NCBI RefSeq assembly: GCF_002959965.1
Contig: NZ_PREV01000027.1
Coordinates: forward strand, 1,426,001-1,490,000
DNA length: 64,000 nucleotides
Direction of reading: 5' to 3'
From: Microbulbifer pacificus
GTDB lineage: Bacteria; Pseudomonadota; Gammaproteobacteria; Pseudomonadales; Cellvibrionaceae
A program made the translations under genes and the position numbers. The notes beneath the pieces were generated by a model, which was not told where the DNA came from, did no database searches, and saw only the letters and a list, made by a program, of their open reading frames with translations. Shown one piece after another: positions 50,570 to 59,050 of the stretch (its first letter is position 1; every line of letters begins with the position of its first letter).

Positions 50570-52267
50570 TCAGGCAACCTCAACCGGATAGCCGAGGGCC
50601 TCCAGGCTCTCTACCGCGAGATCCAGCGATTTCATATCCGCCTGGCGATGCAACTTTACTTCACCCAGATAATATTCAAGGCTGATGATCGCATCGGCGA
50701 AAATCTCCAGTGATTGCTCCACCGCCGGTGCCACGGACTTCTGGTCGATCACGGCATCGACAAAGTCCACCAAGCGCTCCATTACCGCCGCCGCGCGACT
50801 GAGACTCAGCACAATCAGACCACCGCGCACACTGTTGAGTGTTGTGGAAACATTGCGGATATGACCGTGATCGAAACCGGAATCCGCGTACGCGCCCAAC
50901 GCGCGCTTGATCAGCGCAAGCCCCGCTTCCGCTTCTTTCAACACCGCCAGTTCCGCCTCCGCCAACTGGCTGCGTTCCACTACGATGTCCGCATGACCGG
51001 ATTCATCCAGCTCAATGGTAGAGCTCTGGCGCAACGAACGGATGGTGCTATCGACAGCGAGAATCTGGTTGGTGAGCTGCTGTAGCGCATTATCGGCCGC
51101 CCGACCACCCGCCGCCGCACAGCTCTGATAGGCAGAAAGAGAGCCGTTCAGGTTCTCTCCGATGCGGCGAAAATTGAGCAGGATCAGAGTGTTGGCAATA
51201 CGGCGAAGGGTTTCGACCAGACCACCCTCTTCGTCAAGCCCGCTGACACCGATCACTTCTGCATCATCGAGCATACGGCGCACACCGGAGAGTTCCTCAT
51301 CCAGCGCATTGGCGACGGCCGCAATGGCAGTGGCACCAGGCCCCCCCAGACTGGAGCGGTCACGCTCCAGTTCAGGTTCCCGATACGATAGCGGACGCAC
51401 ACCAAATACCTGTAGCAATTTTTCGCCATGCCCTGAGGGTCCCGCCAGAGCCAGCCAATAGAGGCATTCTTTTACCAGCACTGGCGGCGCGGGCTGATCC
51501 AGTGCGGTATCGCCATCACGGCAAATGTTCCGCAGGCGACGGTCCAACATACTGAACACCATCACCCGCTGGCGATTGACCAGCATTTCACGGCTCGCCA
51601 TAGCGCCAATCGCGGCGCCGGCGACTGCCCACAGTTTTCCATTCGGGCGGCCCGCACATACACTGGCGATACGCTGTAGCGCCCGGGCCATCATGGTGTA
51701 TGCCGGCCCCCGTGGCTTACCCTTCAGCAGTGCCAACAGACCTACCTGATACATATGGCGAAAGCGGCGTACGAAGCTCTTGAGGTCCTCGGACATGACG
51801 GCAGACGACACAGCGCCGGGTACGCTGGCATCGAGCCTGCAGCGTAGAAAGTGACTTTCAGGTACCGGAGCCTGGGCGCGGGCGAGCCGGAGATTGTTGA
51901 TGTAGGGCACCAGCAGCTCGGGACGGGCAGTGCCCCGGTTCTGGACGAAATCCAGATAGCGGGTCAATACATAAAACGCTGTACCTACGCCCTCGAGCAA
52001 ATCCATGGGGGATTGCTGACGGTCCTGCAACAGATCCGTCATGGCCGTCAGCATTTCCTGAGCCAGCAGCTCAGCCGCATTCAGCTGAACCATCTGCAGT
52101 ACGCCAGCGACCTGCCGCAAAGCCTGAATGCATAACTCCAGAGACTGCTTGTTGCGATGATCAGCAGCAAACTGATCCAGGTAGGCGGTAGCCCCCTCGA
52201 TACTCGCGATCAGTTCTTCCTTGACCAGACTGACAGATGTCAGGTTGATTTCGCGCAATTCACTCAT
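50570..52267 (-). CDS. fimL: FimL homologue, ChpA N-terminal-like type IV pilus/cAMP signalling protein
   Basis: In Pseudomonas FimL is a non-catalytic relative of the N-terminal part of ChpA, needed for surface-induced cAMP synthesis (CyaB) and twitching. The 565 residues are almost all helical with three HPt-like segments (YLDQFAADHRNKQSLELCIQ, LLEGVGTAFYVLTRYLDFVQ, ISTLNSVRGGLIVLS-type late block), but no conserved HPt His is apparent. Its placement between nudC and nhaB equals PA1822. A cAMP-system partner was not found in the window, so the function is by homology and context. Confidence 0.82.
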   Translation of the reverse strand: MSELREINLTSVSLVKEELIASIEGATAYLDQFAADHRNKQSLELCIQALRQVAGVLQMVQLNAAELLAQEMLTAMTDLLQDRQQSPMDLLEGVGTAFYVLTRYLDFVQNRGTARPELLVPYINNLRLARAQAPVPESHFLRCRLDASVPGAVSSAVMSEDLKSFVRRFRHMYQVGLLALLKGKPRGPAYTMMARALQRIASVCAGRPNGKLWAVAGAAIGAMASREMLVNRQRVMVFSMLDRRLRNICRDGDTALDQPAPPVLVKECLYWLALAGPSGHGEKLLQVFGVRPLSYREPELERDRSSLGGPGATAIAAVANALDEELSGVRRMLDDAEVIGVSGLDEEGGLVETLRRIANTLILLNFRRIGENLNGSLSAYQSCAAAGGRAADNALQQLTNQILAVDSTIRSLRQSSTIELDESGHADIVVERSQLAEAELAVLKEAEAGLALIKRALGAYADSGFDHGHIRNVSTTLNSVRGGLIVLSLSRAAAVMERLVDFVDAVIDQKSVAPAVEQSLEIFADAIISLEYYLGEVKLHRQADMKSLDLAVESLEALGYPVEVA

Positions 52268-52599
52268 TGCCTACACCACTGCAATTGTCTTTATAGTTTT
52301 ATCGGACCCGGCCGCAGGATACGCCCCGCTTAACCCGCCACGACTCAATTTTCGCAATTCGAATGTCCGAAACTGACCATATCGGCAATATGGCCAATGC
52401 ATCAGAGCAATTTATACCAAACCGTACAAGAGTCCACCTTTAAACCTTCAATTTCTACCGAACAATCGACAAAACATCCACCAGAATCCGCGAACTGGTA
52501 AAACCAATTGAATTTTCCGTCGGAAGTGGGTAGGTTTCCCGAGCGACCTCCCAGCGGTATTGGGACCGGCTCACAGAGATCCAAGGAAGTAGTCAAAAA
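52268..52599. promoter_or_regulatory. Divergent fimL/nhaB control region with two palindromes
   Basis: A 332-base gap read outward to both genes. It contains CCATAT-CGGCA-ATATGG (52377-52393) and a FadR/PdhR-type dyad TGGTAAAACCA (52496-52506), 94 bases before nhaB. No gene was recognised within it. Confidence 0.5.
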
Positions 52600-54132
52600 A
52601 TGAACGTTCTCAATGACTCGATACCCAGAGCTGGCAACGGTCTGGGCCGTGCCTTCGGTGAAAATTTTCTCGGCGAAGCACCCGACTGGTACAAGCTGAC
52701 CATTGCCCTGTTCCTTATTATCAATCCGATCCTCCTGCATCTGACATCACCGTTTATCACCGGCTGGGTACTGATCGGTGAGTTCATTTTTACCCTGGCC
52801 ATGGCCCTGAAGTGCTACCCGCTACAGCCAGGTGGTCTACTCGCCATTGAAGCAGTTCTGCTCGGAATGACCAGCAGTGATTCGGTGTTTCGAGAAGTTA
52901 CCGATAATATTCAAGTCATCTTGCTACTGATGTTCATGGTGGCAGGCATCTACTTTATGAAGAGTCTGCTGCTGTATGTGTTCACCAAGTTGCTGATCAG
53001 CGTGCGCTCCAAAACCGCGCTTTCCCTTCTGTTCTGTGGCGTATCCGCGATACTTTCCGCCTTCCTCGACGCTCTCACGGTTACCGCCGTCCTGATAAGT
53101 GTCGCCATTGGATTTTACGCGGTGTATCACAAGGTCGCGTCCAACCGGCAGGCGCAACCGGATCACGATCACTCCCGGGATGATGAGGTTGTTGAATACC
53201 ATCGCTCTGACCTCGACCAGTTTCGCGCTTTTTTGCGCAGTCTTATCATGCATGGTGCTGTAGGAACCGCACTCGGGGGCGTATGCACATTGGTGGGCGA
53301 ACCACAAAACCTGCTGATCGCGGAAAAGGCCGGTTGGGACTTCGCCCACTTTTTTATCTACATGGCTCCCGTGACCATGCCCGCGTTTGCCGCAGGGCTG
53401 ATTACCTGTGTTCTACTGGAAAAGACCAAAGCCTTCGGGTACGGCGCGCGGCTCCCCGATACCGTGCGTGAAGTACTGGCAAGCTTTGCCAGAGAGCAGG
53501 AGCAGAAACGTACCCAGCGCGATGTGGTTGAACTCTGGATTCAGGGTATCGTCGCCGTGATCCTGGTATTGTCACTGGCCTTCCATGTGGCGGAGGTGGG
53601 CATTATCGGCCTGATGATCATTGTGCTACTGACAGCCTTCAATGGTGTCATTCAGGAGGCGCGTATTGGCCATGCCTTTGAGGAAGCATTGCCCTTTACT
53701 GCCCTGTTGATAGTATTTTTTGCCATCGTGGCAGTTATTCACGAACAGCATCTGTTTGAGCCGGTCACCCATTTTGTACTGAGCCTGGAGCCGGACCGAC
53801 AGCCGGGAATGCTGTTTCTCGCGAACGGCATCCTCTCCATGATCAGTGACAATGTGTTCGTTGCAACGGTATATATCAACGAAGTGAAATCGGCACTGAC
53901 CGCAGGAGATATTACCCGCGAGCACTTCGACAAGCTCGCTGTCGCCATCAATACCGGCACCAACCTGCCGAGCGTGGCCACGCCGAACGGACAGGCAGCA
54001 TTCCTCTTCCTGTTGACCTCCGCATTGGCCCCCCTGATCCGTTTATCCTATGGCCGCATGGTAATGATGGCTCTACCCTACACCGTGGTCCTCACTGTAG
54101 TGGCGTTGGCATGCGTGGTTTACGTCATCTGA
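52600..54132 (+). CDS. nhaB: Na+/H+ antiporter NhaB
   Basis: A 510-residue inner-membrane antiporter for sodium extrusion, suited to salt water. It starts [20 protein letters not shown] with AAGGAAG upstream. About 12 helices are seen. [20 protein letters not shown] and [20 protein letters not shown] are NhaB-typical; [40 protein letters not shown] and [20 protein letters not shown] carry the conserved Asp and Asn-rich residues. An acidic/His-rich cytosolic loop ([20 protein letters not shown]) follows helix 5. It is divergent from fimL and ends at a strong terminator at 54157-54185. Confidence 0.96.
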   Translation: MNVLNDSIPRAGNGLGRAFGENFLGEAPDWYKLTIALFLIINPILLHLTSPFITGWVLIGEFIFTLAMALKCYPLQPGGLLAIEAVLLGMTSSDSVFREVTDNIQVILLLMFMVAGIYFMKSLLLYVFTKLLISVRSKTALSLLFCGVSAILSAFLDALTVTAVLISVAIGFYAVYHKVASNRQAQPDHDHSRDDEVVEYHRSDLDQFRAFLRSLIMHGAVGTALGGVCTLVGEPQNLLIAEKAGWDFAHFFIYMAPVTMPAFAAGLITCVLLEKTKAFGYGARLPDTVREVLASFAREQEQKRTQRDVVELWIQGIVAVILVLSLAFHVAEVGIIGLMIIVLLTAFNGVIQEARIGHAFEEALPFTALLIVFFAIVAVIHEQHLFEPVTHFVLSLEPDRQPGMLFLANGILSMISDNVFVATVYINEVKSALTAGDITREHFDKLAVAINTGTNLPSVATPNGQAAFLFLLTSALAPLIRLSYGRMVMMALPYTVVLTVVALACVVYVI

Positions 54133-54156
54133 GCTGCAACGCGGACACATAAAATC

Positions 54157-54185
54157 AAAAAGGGGCTGTGAAAGCCCCTTTTTTT
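54157..54185 (+). terminator. Intrinsic terminator after nhaB
   Basis: AGGGGCT-GTGAA-AGCCCCT (54161-54179) is preceded by AAAA and followed by a T-run. It also serves the minus strand, ending the dnaQ message. Confidence 0.9.
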
Positions 54186-54210
54186 GTTTTTGGCCGCCCT
54201 TATTGATGAA

Positions 54211-54936
54211 CTACCAGAAATGCTTGCCGGAGGACTTTTCCAGGAGCCCGAGGAATTGCTCATGCGCCTCCTGCTCTTCCACACTCGCACGCACCACAGC
54301 AAGCGGAATCCGATCCGCGCTCAGGCGACGAATGGCACCCACCTCCAATTGCTGCTCCGGTTTATCCTCGCTCTGCTCACCGTTATTTTCCGATCCGGCG
54401 AGCGCAAGGTCCGTCTGCCCACCGGTCATGATCAGATAAACGTCAGCCAGAATTTCCGCATCGAGCAGAGCCCCGTGCAGATCCCGCTGAGAATTATCGA
54501 CAAAATAACGCTTGCAAAGGGCATCCAGATTGTTTTTCTGGCCAGGGTGTTTCTCACGCGCCAGTGCCAGGGTATCCAGCACACCGCAGTGGGCAGCAAC
54601 ACTCTGCCAACGTGGATTAGCCAGGCGCTTTAATTCGGCGTTAATAAACCCTACGTCGAAGGGCGCATTGTGAATGACGAGCTCCGCTCCATCACAGAAA
54701 GTCATAAACTCATCGGCAATTTGTGCAAATACAGGTTTATCCACGAGGAACTCGTTGGTAATACCGTGCACCTCGATCGCGCCATCATCCACTTCGCGCT
54801 CTGGATTGATGTACTGATGATAGTGGCGGCCCGTTAGCTTGCGGTTAACCAGCTCTACACAACCAATTTCGATAATTCTGTGGCCGGATTTAGGATCCAG
54901 GCCTGTAGTTTCCGTGTCCAGCACAACCTGGCGCAT
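54211..54936 (-). CDS. dnaQ: DNA polymerase III epsilon subunit, 3'-5' proofreading exonuclease
   Basis: A 241-residue replicative proofreader. ExoI VLDTETTGLDPKSGHRIIEI with DxE lies at residues 6-25, ExoII VIHNAPFDVGFINAELKRLA in the middle, and ExoIII HGALLDAEILADVYLIMTGG with the catalytic His and Asp. The C-terminal tail, which contacts the alpha subunit, is Glu/Gln-rich and ends in KSSGKHFW. The spacing to rnhA is four bases, giving the usual rnhA-dnaQ unit on this strand (rnhA first). Confidence 0.96.
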   Translation of the reverse strand: MRQVVLDTETTGLDPKSGHRIIEIGCVELVNRKLTGRHYHQYINPEREVDDGAIEVHGITNEFLVDKPVFAQIADEFMTFCDGAELVIHNAPFDVGFINAELKRLANPRWQSVAAHCGVLDTLALAREKHPGQKNNLDALCKRYFVDNSQRDLHGALLDAEILADVYLIMTGGQTDLALAGSENNGEQSEDKPEQQLEVGAIRRLSADRIPLAVVRASVEEQEAHEQFLGLLEKSSGKHFW

Positions 54937-54940
54937 GGGC

Positions 54941-55378
54941 TCACCCCCTCAGCTGATCAATTCCGCGGTTCGCGAGAGCATCCGCACGTTCATTTCCCGG
55001 ATTTCCGGCGTGACCTTTTACCCAATGCCACCGCACCTCGTGGTGTGCAATCGCGGTATCCAGGGCCTGCCAGAGATCTGCATTTTTAACCGGCTTTTTG
55101 TTCGCGGTTTTCCAACCGTTGCGCTTCCAGTTGTTGATCCACCCGGTAATCCCCTGGCGCACGTACTGGGAGTCGGTGTGTAAATCCACCTCACAACGCT
55201 GATTTAATACGGACAACGCCTTGATGGCTGCCATCAGCTCCATACGATTATTGGTGGTCAGGGGCTCTCCCCCATACAGTTCCTTTTCCGCACCACCGCT
55301 CATCAGCAGAGCTCCCCACCCTCCCGGGCCGGGATTCCCTCGGCAGGCGCCATCGGTATAAATAGTGACTTGTTTCAA
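54941..55378 (-). CDS. rnhA: Ribonuclease HI
   Basis: A 145-residue enzyme that removes RNA from RNA-DNA hybrids. All four carboxylates are visible: Asp in [20 protein letters not shown] (residues 6-25), Glu in [16 protein letters not shown], Asp in [16 protein letters not shown], and Asp in [20 protein letters not shown], with the catalytic-loop His in WVKGHAGN. It is co-directional with dnaQ, four bases apart, as in Pseudomonas PA1815-PA1816. Confidence 0.97.
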   Translation of the reverse strand: MKQVTIYTDGACRGNPGPGGWGALLMSGGAEKELYGGEPLTTNNRMELMAAIKALSVLNQRCEVDLHTDSQYVRQGITGWINNWKRNGWKTANKKPVKNADLWQALDTAIAHHEVRWHWVKGHAGNPGNERADALANRGIDQLRG

Positions 55379-55475
55379 ACCGGGCTCTTATTGTTTGATT
55401 CGAAATTCGATATTGAGTATGCGACGGAGGATCGAATTGAAACGCTAGGTAGCAGCTGCGCTGTCGGAAAGCCGA

Positions 55476-56279
55476 CTAGCGCTTCTGATGACGATCTCTG
55501 GCGGCAACCCGTGGACTGCTGGGCACTGCCCGCAGAGCAGGCTTTTTCTCCCCTCGCCAGTCGATTTTGATAGTGCGCATTCGAGCGACTTCTTTGCGCG
55601 CGACTATGATGTAAAACCCACCCCAGGGCAAGTGGCAGCGGCTCCCCATCCGCTCCATCCACACCGTTCTCGCCAGCAAATCAGGCTGCTGCAGAGGCAG
55701 ACGAAAAAAACCGCGCTCTACGGGCCCGGCCTGAAGATCCAACAAATTCATCCAATCCTCGACCCTCGCCGCACGCAATTGATTGCCGCCCTGGTAGGGA
55801 CTGGACGAGCGAAAAATTCGAGACAGACCCAGTAACGAGAAAGGGTTGAACCCGATCAACACCATATGACCACCGGGTATCATCACCCTTGCCGCCTCTC
55901 TTAACACCTGGTGGGGATGCGGTGAGAAATCCAGCAGGTGGTGCAGGACCACGACATCAATGGACTCTGATGGCAGCGGCAACTGCTCGAACTCCACCAG
56001 CGCAGCACCACCAGCATCCACGCAGGGACTCAAACGGAACCGGTGATTGATCCGACTGCAGGCCGCAAAATCTACTTGCGCGGCGACGCTTGCCTGCATC
56101 AAATGATACCCAAACAGCCCCTCCACCAGCGGCTGTGCCAACGCCAATTGCTGCGTCAGGATTTCCCGCCCCAGACCGGACTGGAACCAGGCGCTCAAGT
56201 CGGCGCTGGACTCCGCCAATGGCGGCAGCTCACTGCCCTCTCGAGAGAACAGGGATTTTTTATCCAATCGCCACCCCAT
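55476..56279 (-). CDS. Class I SAM-dependent methyltransferase (PA1814-type)
   Basis: A 267-residue putative methyltransferase conserved beside rnhA and gloB. The SAM loop is degenerate, but the acidic motif SIDVVVLHHLLDFSPHPHQV and the strand HMVLIGFNPFSLLGLSRIFR resemble the Methyltransf_11 fold. LPWGGFYIIVARKEVARMRT is near the end, which is followed by a basic tail. The start (MGWRLDKKSLFSREGSELPP) begins with typical leader residues. It is divergent from gloB. The substrate is unknown. Confidence 0.8.
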   Translation of the reverse strand: MGWRLDKKSLFSREGSELPPLAESSADLSAWFQSGLGREILTQQLALAQPLVEGLFGYHLMQASVAAQVDFAACSRINHRFRLSPCVDAGGAALVEFEQLPLPSESIDVVVLHHLLDFSPHPHQVLREAARVMIPGGHMVLIGFNPFSLLGLSRIFRSSSPYQGGNQLRAARVEDWMNLLDLQAGPVERGFFRLPLQQPDLLARTVWMERMGSRCHLPWGGFYIIVARKEVARMRTIKIDWRGEKKPALRAVPSSPRVAARDRHQKR

Positions 56280-56480
56280 CTGCCGCTCCTTTCACCTGTT
56301 GTAATCGCGTCACCTGTTGCAACCGCCACTTTGACTCTTCAGTTCCGAACAGCCACCGCAATTTGCGAGGCAAGCCCGCAAAACCCCGCGGTCGGCTCAC
56401 TCCACCGCCTGTGTTAACGTTGCAACAACTGCGCTTTAGCATGAACTCAAGAAATACAACTAGGTTAGCGGGGACTGCCG

Positions 56481-57239
56481 ATGATCACAATCCACCCTAT
56501 TCCAGCCTTCAATGACAACTATATCTGGCATCTGCGACAGGGGGATGAACACTGGGTTGTGGATCCGGGGGATGCCAACCCGGTCTTCGACGCCCTGGGC
56601 GACAACCGGCTGTCAGGCATTCTGCTGACTCACCATCATCCTGATCACACCGGGGGTGTTGAAGCCCTGATGAACGCCTATCAATGCCCGGTTTACGGGC
56701 CCGCAACCATAGCGCAGGTGACCCATCCGCTGGTCGACGGAGACCACCCCACGCTGATCGGCTGCCACTGGGATGTGCTGGCCGTGCCCGGTCACACACT
56801 GGACCACATCGCCCTGGTGTTACATGCCGGTGAAGAATTACATCTGTTCTGCGGCGATACACTGTTTGCCGCAGGCTGTGGCCGTCTGTTCGAAGGCAGC
56901 CCGGAGCAGATGTTTGACTCTCTCTCCCGGCTCGCCCGCCTGCCCGCCGACACCCGGGTTTACTGTGCCCATGAGTACACCGAAGCCAATCTGAAATTCG
57001 CCCGGGCGGCCGAGCCCGGGAATTCGGCGATCGCGTCCCGTCTGGTATCGGTAAAGCAGGTTCGTGCTGAGAATCGCCCGACACTTCCATCGACCATCGG
57101 GCTGGAATGCGCCACCAACCCCTTCCTTCGCACCCAGTCCCCGACCATTCGCGCCCTGGCGTGCGAGCGGGGCGCCCCCGCAGACGCATCGCCTGTTGAA
57201 ATTTTCACCGTTTTGCGTCGCTGGAAGGACACTTTTTGA
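56481..57239 (+). CDS. gloB: Hydroxyacylglutathione hydrolase (glyoxalase II)
   Basis: A 252-residue cytosolic metallo-hydrolase that splits S-lactoylglutathione to D-lactate and glutathione, after GloA. The metal site is LTHHHPDHTGGVEALMNAYQ near residues 52-71; VPGHTLDHIALVL and LFCGDTLFAAGCGRLFEGSP supply the other His and Asp; VYCAHEYTEANLKFARAAEP carries the last His. The C-terminal glutathione-binding region LPSTIGLECATNPFLRTQSP is complete. It is followed by mltD after 155 bases. Confidence 0.96.
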   Translation: MITIHPIPAFNDNYIWHLRQGDEHWVVDPGDANPVFDALGDNRLSGILLTHHHPDHTGGVEALMNAYQCPVYGPATIAQVTHPLVDGDHPTLIGCHWDVLAVPGHTLDHIALVLHAGEELHLFCGDTLFAAGCGRLFEGSPEQMFDSLSRLARLPADTRVYCAHEYTEANLKFARAAEPGNSAIASRLVSVKQVRAENRPTLPSTIGLECATNPFLRTQSPTIRALACERGAPADASPVEIFTVLRRWKDTF

Positions 57240-57394
57240 GCAAGTTGCATTGACCGGAACCAACGTCTCTCTTTAGAATCAGACAATTACAAAGCAAAGC
57301 TCAAGCGTATTACCCAATAAAGAGGCAACAGGCGTCCGCACTGGGCACCGCCAGACGCAGAGCTACAAGATAACGACAAACTGCGGACACCAGA

Positions 57395-58972
57395 ATGGTT
57401 TATAAGAAACTGGCTGCTGCGATACTCGCGGCGACTGTGGGGGCCTGCGCGCAAATTGATTCCGCGCAGCAATTCGCAGAAAACTCACCACAGATCGACT
57501 CGGGCAGCGGCAGCGTCAAAGCCGCGAAAATGACCAGCATCAGCCAGAACATACTGGATACATCGGAAGCTGCGCTCCCCCCCCGAGATATATGGCAGCG
57601 ATTGCGTCAGGGATTTACCCTGAATCGAGACCTGCAGCGTCCCAAAGTTCGGGAATATGTCAACTACTTTTCCACCAATCAGGGCTACATGGCCCGTGTT
57701 ACGGAGCGCTCCCGCCGTTACATCTTTCACGTAGCAGAGCAACTGGAGCAGTCCAACATCCCGATGGAATTTGCCCTGCTGCCTATTGTGGAGAGCGCCT
57801 ACGACCCCTTCGCCTACTCCCATGCCCAGGCCTCCGGCATGTGGCAGTTTATTCCGGCAACTGGCCGATCATTTGGGCTGCATCAGAACTGGTGGTACGA
57901 CGGACGCCGGGATATCGTTGAATCCACTCGCGCCGCTTCTGAATATTTCAATTATCTGGCTGCCAAGTTCGATGGCGACTGGCTGCTGGTGCTCGCGGCC
58001 TATAACGCTGGCGAGGGTACTGTCAGACGGGCCATCGAACGCAACCAGAGCAGCGGTAAAGGCACCAGTTTCTGGGACCTGAAGCTGCCACGTGAAACTC
58101 GCAGCTATGTTCCCCAGCTCCTCGCTCTCGCCGAAATTGTCGCCTACCCGGAGCGCTACCAGGTTCCACTGCACGATGTAGGCAACAAGCCTTATTACAC
58201 CGCCGTCAATGTCGGCAGCCAGATCGACCTGGCACAAGCCGCAGAATTGGCTGATGTGGAAATCGAAGAGCTCTATCTGTTGAATCCCGGCTACAATCGC
58301 TGGGCTACGGATCCGGAAGGCGATCACCGACTTCTGATCCCCACAGACAAAAGCGCACGCTTCCTCGACGCTCTGGACAAACTCCCGACGGACCAGCGGG
58401 TGACATGGCAACGCTACAAAGTCAGCCGTGGAGACACCCTCTCCGTGATTGCCCGTCGTTATGAAACGACCGTGGCCGCGATACAGCAGACCAACAAGCT
58501 GCGCAACAGCGGAATCCGCGCAGGTCAGACCCTCCTGATTCCCAGCGCTTCCGGCCCTAATGCCCAGTATGCCTACTCCATTGATCAGCGGGTTCAGCGC
58601 CGCCAGGCCTCCGGCAAAGGGCAGAAATCCAGTTACACCGTACGCCCCGGCGATACCCTTTGGGGCATTGCCCGCTCCATGAACGTCAAAGTGAGAGAGC
58701 TGGCAAGCTGGAACAATATGGCTCCTGGAGACACCCTGCGCCCAGGACAGACCCTCGTGGCCTACAGCGGGAATAGCAACAGCGATAACCAGAGCCGCAC
58801 GACCCGCAAGCTGTCCTACCGGGTACGCAGTGGCGACTCACTCTACCGTATCGCACGAAAATTCAGCATTGATATCAGCGATATCGTTCGCTGGAACAAA
58901 TTGAGCAAGAACGGTTACCTGCAACCCGGGCAACGCCTCACGCTTTTTGTCGACAGCGCAACCAGCAGCTGA
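57395..58972 (+). CDS. mltD: Membrane-bound lytic murein transglycosylase D
   Basis: A 525-residue outer-membrane lipoprotein that cleaves glycan strands to 1,6-anhydro ends. The lipobox ATVGAC follows a short signal. The SLT domain contains the catalytic Glu in LPIVESAYDPFAYSHAQASG near residues 130-150, with AAYNAGEGTVRRAIERN downstream. Three LysM repeats occur at about 338-385, 412-460 and 474-522 (RYKVSRGDTLSVIARRY, YTVRPGDTLWGIARSM, YRVRSGDSLYRIARKF). A very strong terminator follows at 58981-59017. The product feeds MurNAc recycling, to which murQ and mupP relate. Confidence 0.95.
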   Translation: MVYKKLAAAILAATVGACAQIDSAQQFAENSPQIDSGSGSVKAAKMTSISQNILDTSEAALPPRDIWQRLRQGFTLNRDLQRPKVREYVNYFSTNQGYMARVTERSRRYIFHVAEQLEQSNIPMEFALLPIVESAYDPFAYSHAQASGMWQFIPATGRSFGLHQNWWYDGRRDIVESTRAASEYFNYLAAKFDGDWLLVLAAYNAGEGTVRRAIERNQSSGKGTSFWDLKLPRETRSYVPQLLALAEIVAYPERYQVPLHDVGNKPYYTAVNVGSQIDLAQAAELADVEIEELYLLNPGYNRWATDPEGDHRLLIPTDKSARFLDALDKLPTDQRVTWQRYKVSRGDTLSVIARRYETTVAAIQQTNKLRNSGIRAGQTLLIPSASGPNAQYAYSIDQRVQRRQASGKGQKSSYTVRPGDTLWGIARSMNVKVRELASWNNMAPGDTLRPGQTLVAYSGNSNSDNQSRTTRKLSYRVRSGDSLYRIARKFSIDISDIVRWNKLSKNGYLQPGQRLTLFVDSATSS

Positions 58973-58980
58973 CCATCAGG

Positions 58981-59017
58981 TATAAAAAAACCGGCGACAT
59001 TCGCCGGTTTTTTTATA
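58981..59017. terminator. Intrinsic terminator after mltD (bidirectional)
   Basis: A perfect 17-bp stem: TATAAAAAAACCGGCGA and its reverse complement, with loop CAT. Flanking A and T runs let it end mltD and the convergent ppiD. Confidence 0.93.
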
Positions 59018-59050
59018 CCTGGATTTCAGGGAGTTCACCCCCTGATACCA

